A model generated the notes under the pieces. The model was not told the origin of the DNA and did not search any database. It saw only the letters and a list, made by a program, of their open reading frames with translations. This document shows, piece after piece, positions 19,947 through 28,973 of a stretch of DNA of 64,000 nucleotides. The DNA comes from Raoultibacter phocaeensis (lineage in GTDB: Bacteria; Actinomycetota; Coriobacteriia; Coriobacteriales; Eggerthellaceae): assembly GCF_901411515.1 (NCBI RefSeq), contig NZ_CABDUX010000002.1, forward strand, positions 1,831,534 to 1,895,533, in the 5' to 3' direction. The position numbers and the translations under genes were made by a program. Position 1 is the first letter of the stretch. The number at the start of each line of letters is the position of its first letter.

Positions 19947-20762
19947 TTACCTTCTCGGACCAGCCGCTTTCCGCGTTTGCCGGTACAGGGTAACGGCGTT
20001 GCGCACGTTCACGATGTCGAACAGCACCGCGAGGGCGAAAAAGATCGCGAGTCCGAAGGTGACGGCGCCCGCACGCGGAGCGATGAGCATAAGAAACGGA
20101 GCGCCTATAAGCGCGATCGGGAAGAAGAACGCGATGAGGCAGCTGCCGAGGCGCTTCCACAACCCGTAGATGACCGACGCCGCCACGTAGAGGAACAAAC
20201 CCGAAGCAGGCGATGCGAGCACGCTTAAGACTGCAAGGCACACGAGCTTGACGCCGATGACGCCCAGTTCGGTCCGTAGATCCTTCTTCGCATCCTCGTA
20301 TCGCTCGGCGGGCGTTTTCTGCGGCTGCGCCGTCCCGAACGGATCGAAGGGGTTCCCTGCCTGCGACGCGCCGTCCCATGAGGTCCACACCCAGGTGGTT
20401 TGGCCCTGACCGCCGCCGAACGGCCAATCCCCGAACGGATCGCCGTAAGGGTTGTTCGACGAACCGGGCGTTCCGCCGCCCTGCCCGCGCGCAGGCGAGC
20501 CGCCATAAGGATTCGCGTAGGGGTTGTAAGGGTTCGCATAGGGGCCGCGTCCGTATTCAGGCTCCCATTTTCTCGATATGAGCACGTCGCGAGCCTCGTT
20601 GATGCGCTTGGTCTGCTCTTCGGCCCACGCATGCTTTTCGGGATCTTGAGCGTACTTGTCCGGGTGATGCTCGATCACCTTGACGCGGTGGGCCTTCTTG
20701 ATCTCATCGTCGGTGGCCCCATCGTGGAGTCCGAGGATTGAAAGCGCTTCAGATTTCTTCAT
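19947..20762 (-). CDS. membrane-anchored J-domain protein
   Basis: Contains an N-terminal J-domain (residues about 1-60: EALSILGLHDGATDDEIKKA, then HHPDKYAQDPEK with the HPD motif needed to stimulate Hsp70 ATPase). An Asn/Pro/Tyr/Gly-rich low-complexity linker (NPYNPYANPYGG, GDPFGDWPFGG) leads to three or four hydrophobic helices in the C-terminal half. There is no zinc finger or C-terminal DnaJ domain, so this is a type III J-protein that would recruit DnaK to the membrane. The start at 20762 (MKKSEAL) has GAGGG very close (one or two bases) to the ATG; a weaker ATG lies ten codons upstream. Neighbours are other membrane proteins with no shared operon evident. Length 271 residues. Confidence 0.8.
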   Translation of the reverse strand: MKKSEALSILGLHDGATDDEIKKAHRVKVIEHHPDKYAQDPEKHAWAEEQTKRINEARDVLISRKWEPEYGRGPYANPYNPYANPYGGSPARGQGGGTPGSSNNPYGDPFGDWPFGGGQGQTTWVWTSWDGASQAGNPFDPFGTAQPQKTPAERYEDAKKDLRTELGVIGVKLVCLAVLSVLASPASGLFLYVAASVIYGLWKRLGSCLIAFFFPIALIGAPFLMLIAPRAGAVTFGLAIFFALAVLFDIVNVRNAVTLYRQTRKAAGPRR

Positions 20763-20952
20763 ACCCTCACTATACGCAACCGCATCATACAAGCGACTTG
20801 CGAACGGCTTTCCCGTTGCCGTTACGTAAGAAATCTACACGTGCCCGCCATAGGTTATGCGCCAGATGGGGTATCTGCCGCCGAACGGGCGGCCCGGGCG
20901 TTCGGCCTGATTCACGGCTCATCGGGCGTGGAAGCGGACGCTTCGTCAAAGC

Positions 20953-22299
20953 TTATGCACCCGCCGAGGCATCCGCGTCGTCTGGGCCCTTCCCTTTTTC
21001 CGTCGGCGGAGCGGGATCTTTGAGCACGCCCGTTATGCGCTCTTCGAGGGTGAGCTTGCGCGGCGCGAACGGGTGGGGCAAGGGGATGTCGTGTCCGATG
21101 GAGCGCAGCGCGATATCCCACAGCGTCTGGCTGCCCCCGTAGTAGAGATAGCGCTTCTTGAGCAGCGGAAGCTTGCTTTCATCGACCGAACCGTCGGCGG
21201 CGAAGGCGTCGATGATCGCGTTGGATACTTCCTTCGCCTTGCCCTTGCGCAGTGCGACGACCGCGTTCGCCACGAACACGCCTACGGTGTAGGGCAGTAC
21301 GAACGCCTTGATGAGCGCTATGAGGTCTTCGGTCTTGTATCCGGAAAGCGAATCGACTTGGCTGTCGAGCACACTCGCATCGATTGCCGAGGCGAGCTGG
21401 CCTGTTGCGCTTTCGGCGGCAAACCTTTGCACGTCGGTGAGCCATACGCCTGCAAACACGATGACGGCAGCGCCGAACGCCGCCGCCACAAGGCTGATGC
21501 CCTTAAGCCAGCGAGATACGCTGCGCATCCAGTAAAACGGTATCGAGAACGTGTACAGAAGCAGCAAAAGCGCCGCAAGCACTATCGACGCGGCGATGAT
21601 CACCGAATCCTGCTTGAGGAAGTAGTCGGTCGCCATGCCGAGGATGCGCTGCACGTCGTAGAGCCAATCGAATCCCGCCTTCAGCATCCCCTCGGCCGAT
21701 ATGCCGATTGCCCCGAGCGCCTGCATCGCCCACGAAAGCAGCATGCTCGCCACCACGACGACGATGAAGAAAGCAGGCAGCGTGACCGTGATGCTCGTGA
21801 GCCCCCGAAGCACCGTCTTATCGAAGCGCAGTGCGAGGAAGTAAAACAAAAGAAACCCGCCTACGAGCACTGCCGTGAACACAAGGTACGTTGTGATCGC
21901 CTCGGGAATCGCGATCTGCGTGAAGGTCCCGAAGAGCGCTTTGAGGAAAAGCGAGAGCGCAAGCGATACCGTAACGGCTCCGCATCCGAGCGCCCAGGCC
22001 CGCTGCAGGCGATCGTCGTGCGTTTCGAGGCAGGGCTTTCCCTCCTCGTCGACGAGCGCAACGAGATCGAGCGATACGATGGTGCGAACCGCATAGGCAA
22101 CCTTGACACCGAGTGCGGCGGCAATGGGAGCGAACAGAACGAGTCCGATCCAAGGAGGAAGAACCAGGCAGAGGCCACCGAATAAAAGCATCGAAAGCGC
22201 GATGCGGTACAGGCTCGTAAACGGTCTTTTCATCCAAGCCATCAGGCGGGACCCGAGCTTGCGAAACACCTTCACTCTGTCATGCGCAGGTTTGTTCAT
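20953..22299 (-). CDS. polytopic membrane protein of unknown function
   Basis: 448 residues with about seven or eight hydrophobic helices, for example MLLFGGLCLVLPPWIGLVLF, VFTAVLVGGFLLFYFLAL, SITVTLPAFFIVVVVASMLL and VIIAASIVLAALLLLLYTFS. A cytoplasmic Lys-rich end (KLTLEERITGVLKDPAPP) is followed by an Asp/Ala tail. I do not recognise a family. The start at 22299 (MNKPAHD) has AAAGG directly adjacent to the ATG, poor spacing, so a downstream Met such as MAWMKRPF is possible. It lies downstream of a 1.1-kb gene-free interval and upstream of the J-domain gene in the same direction. Confidence 0.65.
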   Translation of the reverse strand: MNKPAHDRVKVFRKLGSRLMAWMKRPFTSLYRIALSMLLFGGLCLVLPPWIGLVLFAPIAAALGVKVAYAVRTIVSLDLVALVDEEGKPCLETHDDRLQRAWALGCGAVTVSLALSLFLKALFGTFTQIAIPEAITTYLVFTAVLVGGFLLFYFLALRFDKTVLRGLTSITVTLPAFFIVVVVASMLLSWAMQALGAIGISAEGMLKAGFDWLYDVQRILGMATDYFLKQDSVIIAASIVLAALLLLLYTFSIPFYWMRSVSRWLKGISLVAAAFGAAVIVFAGVWLTDVQRFAAESATGQLASAIDASVLDSQVDSLSGYKTEDLIALIKAFVLPYTVGVFVANAVVALRKGKAKEVSNAIIDAFAADGSVDESKLPLLKKRYLYYGGSQTLWDIALRSIGHDIPLPHPFAPRKLTLEERITGVLKDPAPPTEKGKGPDDADASAGA

Positions 22300-22438
22300 C
22301 CTTTGAGTGTATGGCCCGATTCGCCGTCGGGCAAGCAACGACTGCGCAACAAGCGCTCGCAGGGCATCCACGAGGCCGAACCGGCGAGCGCGAAGGGGAC
22401 GAGGGCGTGCGGTCGGGGGCCACACGCACCGGGACTGC

Positions 22439-22524
22439 GTGCCGGGGATCGTGCCGGGATCGTACTTAAGGTCGTGCCGGGATCGTACTTAAGGTCGTGC
22501 CGGGATCGTGCCATATGGCACGAT
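22439..22524. repeat. tandem GTGCCGGGATC repeats ending in a 20-bp palindrome
   Basis: The unit GTGCCGGG(G)ATC occurs at 22439, 22451, 22474 and 22497. The middle two are part of a 23-bp direct repeat, 22451-22473 and 22474-22496, that includes the palindromic CTTAAG. The array runs directly into ATCGTGCCATATGGCACGAT (22505-22524), a perfect 20-bp palindrome. Confidence 0.8.
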
Positions 22525-22620
22525 TTCTGTTCTGAAAATCGCCCGGAAAGAACGGCTTGAAAACCGAACTGTCGATAACCCCACGTCAGAAGCTTGTGTC
22601 CCTGCGGTACCTTTTCAACC

Positions 22621-22660
22621 TGGTTCCAACATCGTGTCATATGGCACGATGTTGGAACCA
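22621..22660. repeat. 40-bp near-perfect palindrome
   Basis: From 22621 to 22660 the sequence is its own reverse complement except for one pair (T22637 against G22644). Its central 20 bases (22631-22650) match the palindrome at 22505-22524 at 19 of 20 positions, so two copies of the same core lie 126 bases apart, the second with 10-bp extensions on each side. Confidence 0.85.
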
Positions 22661-23199
22661 GAGCATGCCCCGCTGTCAGACCGGGGTTGGCATAGTACCC
22701 TTTCTGGGACATTGAAAGCGGGCGCCTGCCCACGATGCGGCCGCCGGCGCGCTCGGAGGACGCCGGCGACGGGCCCCGAGGCAGGCCAGCGCGGGCCGCG
22801 CCGCAGGTACGGGTGCACGCGCACGTTCGAGACGACGGCGTTTGCTGGTGCGCCTTTTTTGCACGGTTTCCTCCTCTTGTGTTGCGCCTAGGGAGCGCGG
22901 GCGTGAAGTTGTTCCCGCAAACTCGGGCGAATCCCCCGACCACAGCTCTGTAGCCGATCGCTCGTCGGCGGCAGGAGCCACTGGCTGGCCTCCGGGGCGA
23001 CCCGGGAGCCTGATTCCGCAACACATCGAAGGAAAACGTGCATCCGGCGGATTTTCCGATGTCGAACCAGAACCGGCACGGCATCGCATGGCACAACCCG
23101 GCGATTCGGCACTTGAGAGTGCTCCGAACTGGCGGGTGTCGATCCGGTTTGGCGGCGGAGGCGCCTTAGAGGATATGGAGGCGTATCGCCAAGGAACAC

Positions 23200-23229
23200 A
23201 AAAACGGCCGGATCGCGATGATCCGGCCG
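23200..23229 (-). terminator. intrinsic terminator of the purine operon
   Basis: Perfect 10-bp stem, CGGCCGGATC (23205-23214) with GATCCGGCCG (23220-23229), 5-base loop, followed by five T on the minus strand. It lies 186 bases after the purH stop and is the first convincing terminator after the operon. Confidence 0.9.
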
Positions 23230-23414
23230 CTTCGCAGGTTGGCTGAGACACGGCAGCGAGCTGTCGGTCCGCTCCGCCGCCCGGGCCCCCGTCGCGCCGT
23301 GCGCCGCGACCGCGGAGTGGTCGACGGACTTGCGATAGGGCGTTGCGCCGCGGGCAGTCCTGCGACCCTACGTCATGGCATGGGCCGCGCTGCGGTCCCG
23401 CGAGAAGCCCGGGC

Positions 23415-24989
<1,575 letters not shown>

Positions 24990-24990
24990 C

Positions 24991-25983
24991 TTAACTCCTT
25001 CCCAAACTGGCCTCGTGCTTCGCACGCGCCTCTTCACTGTAACGTTCACGGTACCTGACGTCGACGAGCTCGGCGACGATGGCGATGGCCAACTCCGCCG
25101 GCGTCTTCGCACCGAATTTCAACCCGATAGGACGCTTTACGAACTCCCATTGCTCGTCGGTCATGCCGGCTTCGCGCACAAGCTCGTACACGCGGCTGTT
25201 CTTGCCCGCGCACCCCATGAGCCCCACGTAGCGCACGTTGTGCTCAAGCGCCCAGACGCAGCCCTCGGGATCGAACATGTGCCCGCGCGTGAGCACGCAC
25301 ACGTAGTCTGCGGAATCGGCCTCAAGTTCGCCCAGAGCATCGAAGTTTCCGCCGGGAAGCACGATGCGCTGTGCGTTCGGAAAACGGCTTTCGTTCACGT
25401 AGGCGGGATCATAGTCCACCACGCACACTTCGAAGCCGACGTGCGCGGCGAGCGCGGCAACCTCGCTCGACGCGTCACTCGCGCCGAGCAGCCATACGCG
25501 CACCGAATCAAACAGGGGCACGCTCGTCCACGTGAGGCCCTCGAACTGCTCGTTATGCATCGAGGGACCGCGCGTGGCATCCTTCATCTGGAAGAGATCG
25601 CGCGGCGAATACGGGCGCGAGGCGACGCATTCCTTCGCATCGCTGCAGAAGAACACGAGCGGCTCGCCATCGGCCGAGCCGACATCGCCGTACTTCTTCG
25701 TCACCTCGTTGTCGGTGTTCGCAACCGCCTCGGCGCTGTCGTAAACGACTTTGAAGCCGAGCCAGGCAAGCTCGCCCTCGTCCATCGCCCGCGCTGCACG
25801 TTCGAACGTGGCGATATCGGACTTGTTCAGGCTTGCCGCGATGATATCGAGGTAGTCGGGCGAGATGTGCTCGTTTCCCTCGGTTGCCTCCGCGGAAAAG
25901 CAGGGGAAGTCCTCGGGCGTGAGTACGGGAACCTCGTCTTCGGCAAGGTTCTGGATGATCCGGGTCAGCGTTTCTCTAAGCAC
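24991..25983 (-). CDS. XdhC/CoxI-family protein
   Basis: XdhC-family proteins bind molybdenum cofactor and help insert it into xanthine dehydrogenase-type hydroxylases. This 330-residue protein shows the Rossmann-like half typical of the family: VWLLGASDASSEVAALAAHV, VVDYDPAYVNESRFPNA, DYVCVLTRGHMFDPEGCVWA and YVGLMGCAGKNSRVYELV, followed by RPIGLKFGAKTPAELAIAI. The usual GAGHV loop is changed to GASDA. It starts eight bases inside the purN gene and stops one base before purH, so it is a true member of this operon. No molybdenum hydroxylase subunit is present in the window. A link between purine synthesis and purine hydroxylation, or a selenium/molybdenum-dependent purine step encoded elsewhere, is inference. 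Confidence 0.85.
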   Translation of the reverse strand: MLRETLTRIIQNLAEDEVPVLTPEDFPCFSAEATEGNEHISPDYLDIIAASLNKSDIATFERAARAMDEGELAWLGFKVVYDSAEAVANTDNEVTKKYGDVGSADGEPLVFFCSDAKECVASRPYSPRDLFQMKDATRGPSMHNEQFEGLTWTSVPLFDSVRVWLLGASDASSEVAALAAHVGFEVCVVDYDPAYVNESRFPNAQRIVLPGGNFDALGELEADSADYVCVLTRGHMFDPEGCVWALEHNVRYVGLMGCAGKNSRVYELVREAGMTDEQWEFVKRPIGLKFGAKTPAELAIAIVAELVDVRYRERYSEEARAKHEASLGRS

Positions 25984-26593
25984 TGATGCGCACCTTTCTC
26001 TCGTCGGTTATCGAAATGCGTCCGTCAGCGAGCCAGCGCAGCACTTCGGGATACAGGTCGTGCTCTGCTTCGTGGATGCGAGCCTCAAGCGACTCAAGCG
26101 TGTCGTCTTCTCGGACCTCGACGGCGCGCTGCGCGATGATCGGACCTTTATCGTACTCGGCGTTGGCGAAGTGCACCGTGACGCCTGTGACCTTGACGCC
26201 CGCGTTGAACGCCTCTTCGATGGCATGGGCCCCTTTGAACGAAGGCAAAAGCGCCGGATGGAGGTTCAGGACGCGATCGGGAAACGCGAGCAGCACCTCA
26301 TCGGTGAGCTTGCGCATGTAGCCGGCCATCACGACGTATTCGGCGCCCGCGCGCTTAAGCTCGGCCGCGATGATCTCGTTTGCTATGGCAGGATCGGCAT
26401 AGACATCCTTGTTGAGCGAGCACGTGGGAATGCCGTGCTCTTTTGCGCGCACAAGCCCGTACGCATCGGGCCTGGACGAGATGACGAGCACAACCTCAGC
26501 ATCGAGGCTTCCGCTTTCGATCGCATCGACGATCGCAGCAAGGTTCGTGCCGCTGCCGCTCAAGAGCACGCCGATCTTCAGCTTATCGGTCAC
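25976..26593 (-). CDS. purN: phosphoribosylglycinamide formyltransferase
   Basis: Transfers formyl from 10-formyl-tetrahydrofolate to GAR in purine synthesis. The 205-residue protein matches PurN throughout: KIGVLLSGSGTNLAAIVDAI, ISSRPDAYGLVRAKEHGI, VVMAGYMRKLTDEVLLAF, the catalytic NLHPALLPSFKGAHAI and VTVHFANAEYDKGPIIAQ. The start at 26593 is 31 bases after the DUF1016 nuclease gene's stop. Its end overlaps the start of the XdhC-family gene by eight bases. Confidence 0.96.
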   Translation of the reverse strand: MTDKLKIGVLLSGSGTNLAAIVDAIESGSLDAEVVLVISSRPDAYGLVRAKEHGIPTCSLNKDVYADPAIANEIIAAELKRAGAEYVVMAGYMRKLTDEVLLAFPDRVLNLHPALLPSFKGAHAIEEAFNAGVKVTGVTVHFANAEYDKGPIIAQRAVEVREDDTLESLEARIHEAEHDLYPEVLRWLADGRISITDERKVRISA

Positions 26594-26623
26594 TGTTGTT
26601 CCCTTCTTCGTACAGTTTTCATA

Positions 26624-27631
26624 TTACACCGATGCGATGCGCTTCAGCAGGTCTTCAGGCGAAGGCAACACGCTTGCAACATCTTTCGGCAGCGTTCCCG
26701 TCAGCCTGTATTCGCTGACGCCGATCGGTTTGTCCATATCCCGTAAAGAATACTCGGCTATTGCATTGTCTTTTTCTCCGCAGAGCAAAAGCCCTATGCT
26801 CGGGCTGTCCCCCTCGTTGCGCAGCAGGTCGTCGACTGCCGAGAGATAGAAATTGAGCTTCCCGGCATATTCCGGTTTGAACGACCCAGCCTTGAGCTCG
26901 ATTACGACATAGCTTTTAAGCTTAACGTTGTAGAAAAGAAGGTCGATATAGAAATCCTGCCCCGCAACCGAAAGATGGTACTGGTTGCCCATAAAGGCGA
27001 ATCCCGTTCCGAGCTCAAGAAGCAGTGCCTGTATGTTTTTCACCATCTGATCCTCGATCATCCGCTCAGCCATGGTTTCGCGCTGAGTAATGAAATCGAA
27101 GATATAGGGGTCTTTCATAGCCTTCTCGGCCAAATCGCTTTCTGGACTCGGTAGACGCTTTCCGAAATTGGTGACTTTTTCCGCAAGTACTTGCCGGCCG
27201 TAAAGATCGCCCTCGATCTGGTGGGTCAGTACCGCTCTACTCCAGCCGTTTCGAATCGTTGCCTCGATGTACCAGTTTCGCTGTGCGCCCGATATGGTCT
27301 TATCGAGAATACACGTGATATGGCCCCAGGGAATTTGTGCAACAGCCTGTTGCACAAATTCGAAATCGATTTCACGAGCGAATTTCGCCATATACTTGAG
27401 GTTCCTCACCGAGAACCCTTTCGTACCGGGAAAACTCATCCTCACGTCTTTCGACAGCGTTTCGATGAACTTGCTGCCCCACTGTGCATGATCGTTAATA
27501 GACCGCCCGATACGCCAATACATGCTCACGAGTTCGGCATTTGCCTTCAGCACCGCACGATGTCGCGATTCGGCGATCTCGCTCTTAACCGATGCGAGAA
27601 GCTCCATGTACTCGTCGCTGTTAGCGAGCAT
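26624..27631 (-). CDS. DUF1016 (YhcG-type) PD-(D/E)XK nuclease-like protein
   Basis: YhcG-family protein of 335 residues; the family has an N-terminal alpha-helical domain (DUF1016_N) and a C-terminal PD-(D/E)XK nuclease fold and is often found in mobile or defence contexts. Here the N-terminal half shows YWRIGRSINDHAQWG and FSVRNLKYMAKFARE, then QIPWGHI, GWSRAVLTHQIE, and the nuclease core YIDLLFYN followed by VIELKAG (Asp and Glu-x-Lys). The catalytic residues are intact. The gene sits between purM and purN in the purine operon, where no such gene belongs, and its codons are less G/C-ending than those of its neighbours (AAT, AAA, TTT, ATA are frequent), suggesting acquisition. The start at 27631 lies inside a small upstream ORF; it has no good ribosome binding site and probably relies on coupled translation. 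Confidence 0.87.
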   Translation of the reverse strand: MLANSDEYMELLASVKSEIAESRHRAVLKANAELVSMYWRIGRSINDHAQWGSKFIETLSKDVRMSFPGTKGFSVRNLKYMAKFAREIDFEFVQQAVAQIPWGHITCILDKTISGAQRNWYIEATIRNGWSRAVLTHQIEGDLYGRQVLAEKVTNFGKRLPSPESDLAEKAMKDPYIFDFITQRETMAERMIEDQMVKNIQALLLELGTGFAFMGNQYHLSVAGQDFYIDLLFYNVKLKSYVVIELKAGSFKPEYAGKLNFYLSAVDDLLRNEGDSPSIGLLLCGEKDNAIAEYSLRDMDKPIGVSEYRLTGTLPKDVASVLPSPEDLLKRIASV

Positions 27632-27698
27632 TGCCGCACCCGACGCATCGCACCGTCTGGACCACAAAGCAGTTACAGGATTGGCACTGCACCGTCAT
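27621..27698 (-). CDS. 25-residue zinc-ribbon-like microprotein coupled to purM
   Basis: A tiny frame whose ATG overlaps the purM TGA (ATGA), with CAGGAG five bases upstream inside the purM coding end. It encodes 25 residues with five Cys: C5-x2-C8, C10, and C18-x2-C21, the spacing of a small zinc ribbon or knuckle, in a peptide beginning MTVQCQSCNC and ending GCGNAR. Its TAA overlaps the first codons of the DUF1016 gene, so the order purM stop/this ATG, this stop/DUF1016 ATG forms a chain of coupled starts. Either a true metal-binding microprotein or a leader that delivers ribosomes to the nuclease gene. The overlap and Shine-Dalgarno are seen; zinc binding is inferred. Confidence 0.6.
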   Translation of the reverse strand: MTVQCQSCNCFVVQTVRCVGCGNAR

Positions 27699-28873
27699 GC
27701 CTGCTCCTGCCCGGCTTCCACATTCTCGCCCTCATCGCCTCCGGCGAACAGCGCGCCTTCGTTCGCGTAGACGACCGTGCCGCTTCCTTCGACGATGCGA
27801 CCGACGCGATAGGTTTTCTCGCCTGCGGCGGCAAGCGATGCCTCGACAGCCTCCACCCGAGCGGGATCGACGATGAGCACCATGCCAAGACCCATGTTGA
27901 AGGTTTTGAGCGCCTCGACCTCATCGAGCTTGGCCGCTTTGCACACGAACGTCGCGATGGGGGGAACATCCCAGGAACCCAGCTCCACTTCGGCATCCAC
28001 GGTTTCCGGCAGCGCTCGATCGAGGTTCTCGGAAATGCCGCCACCTGTGATGTGGGCGAGCGCGCGGACGGCTTTGTGATTCTCTTTGAGCGCTTTGGAC
28101 ACCGGCTTCACATAGATCCGCGTAGGCGTTAAGAGCGCATCCTCGACACTCATGCCGTCGAGCTCGTCGCGCTCAAGGCGCAGCTCGTAATGGGTCTTGC
28201 CTTCGACGCACACCTTGCGGGCGAGCGAATAGCCGTTGGAATGCAGGCCACTTGATTTAAGACCGATAAGCACATCGCCCGGCTGCACGCGCGCAGGATC
28301 GAGCATCTCGGGACGGTCGACCACGCCCACGCAGAAACCCGACAGATCATAGTCGTCGGGATCCATAACGCCAGGATGCTCGGCCATCTCTCCGCCGATA
28401 AGGGCGCATCCCGCCTGCTTGCAACCTTCCGCAATGCCCGAAACGATTTCGGAAACCGCTTCGGCCCTGAGCTTGCCGATGGCGATGTAATCGAGGAAGA
28501 ACAAGGGCTCGGCGCCGGTTGCGAGAATATCGTTTGCGCACATGGCCACCAGATCGATGCCCACCGTATCGTGCTTGCCCGCAAGCTGGGCGACCTTGAG
28601 CTTCGTACCCACGCCGTCGGTGCCCGACACGAGGATCGGATCGGCCATGTTCTTAGCCTTTGCGATGGAGAACAAACCCCCGACCCCGCCGATGTCGCCG
28701 ATCACCTCGTCGCGGTACGTCGCATGCACCGCGTCTTTGATAGCATCGACGGCACGGGCTCCTTCGGCGGTGTCGACACCGGCCTGCGCGTAGGTCGTCG
28801 GATTCTGTGCCCAGCTCGGCATGGCAGGCGCATCGTCCCGCTCGACAGCGCTTACGGTGATTCTCTCAGTCAT
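27695..28873 (-). CDS. purM: phosphoribosylformylglycinamidine cyclo-ligase (AIR synthetase)
   Basis: Closes the imidazole ring of AIR using ATP. The 392-residue protein has the PurM core: YAQAGVDTAEGARAVDAIK, GGVGGLFSI, LVSGTDGVGTKLKVA, DLVAMCANDILATGAEPLFF, CALIGGEMAEHPGVM, GLKSSGLHSNGYSLAR and AHITGGGISENLDRALP. An N-terminal extension of about 22 residues and an acidic C-terminal tail of about 20 make it slightly longer than usual (about 350). AAGGAG stands at proper distance from the ATG at 28873. A short hairpin (28907-28924) lies in the 100-base gap to purF. The stop overlaps the microprotein start. Confidence 0.97.
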   Translation of the reverse strand: MTERITVSAVERDDAPAMPSWAQNPTTYAQAGVDTAEGARAVDAIKDAVHATYRDEVIGDIGGVGGLFSIAKAKNMADPILVSGTDGVGTKLKVAQLAGKHDTVGIDLVAMCANDILATGAEPLFFLDYIAIGKLRAEAVSEIVSGIAEGCKQAGCALIGGEMAEHPGVMDPDDYDLSGFCVGVVDRPEMLDPARVQPGDVLIGLKSSGLHSNGYSLARKVCVEGKTHYELRLERDELDGMSVEDALLTPTRIYVKPVSKALKENHKAVRALAHITGGGISENLDRALPETVDAEVELGSWDVPPIATFVCKAAKLDEVEALKTFNMGLGMVLIVDPARVEAVEASLAAAGEKTYRVGRIVEGSGTVVYANEGALFAGGDEGENVEAGQEQA

Positions 28874-28906
28874 CTCTTCTCCTTGTTACCTATCCCTCGT
28901 ACCGCA

Positions 28907-28924
28907 CTCGGCTCACAAGCCGAG
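28907..28924 (-). other. stem-loop in the purF-purM spacer
   Basis: CTCGGCT (28907-28913) and AGCCGAG (28918-28924) make a 7-bp stem with a 4-base loop, without a T run. It could stabilise or pause the polycistronic RNA between purF and purM. Confidence 0.4.
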
Positions 28925-28973
28925 CGCCCGCCCATCCGCGACCGCAATCGCAACCACGGACAGGCTCCTATCC

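Larger units (their letters stand above)
22300..23199. other. gene-free interval with palindromes and direct repeats
   Basis: About 0.9 kb without a supported gene. It holds a block of GTGCCGGGATC units (22439-22507) with a 23-bp tandem repeat, a perfect 20-bp palindrome (22505-22524) and a 40-bp palindrome (22621-22660); these are described separately. The remainder is very GC-rich and shows no ribosome binding sites, no tRNA-like fold and no recognisable RNA. An open frame of 311 codons that reaches into purH from 22676 has a shadow-like, Arg/Pro/Ser-rich composition and is not counted as a gene. Confidence 0.6.

Noticed and set aside
22439..22507. CRISPR array suggested by the repeated GTGCCGGGATC units.
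   Set aside because: Units are only 11-23 bases, tandem rather than separated by unique spacers, and no cas gene is nearby.
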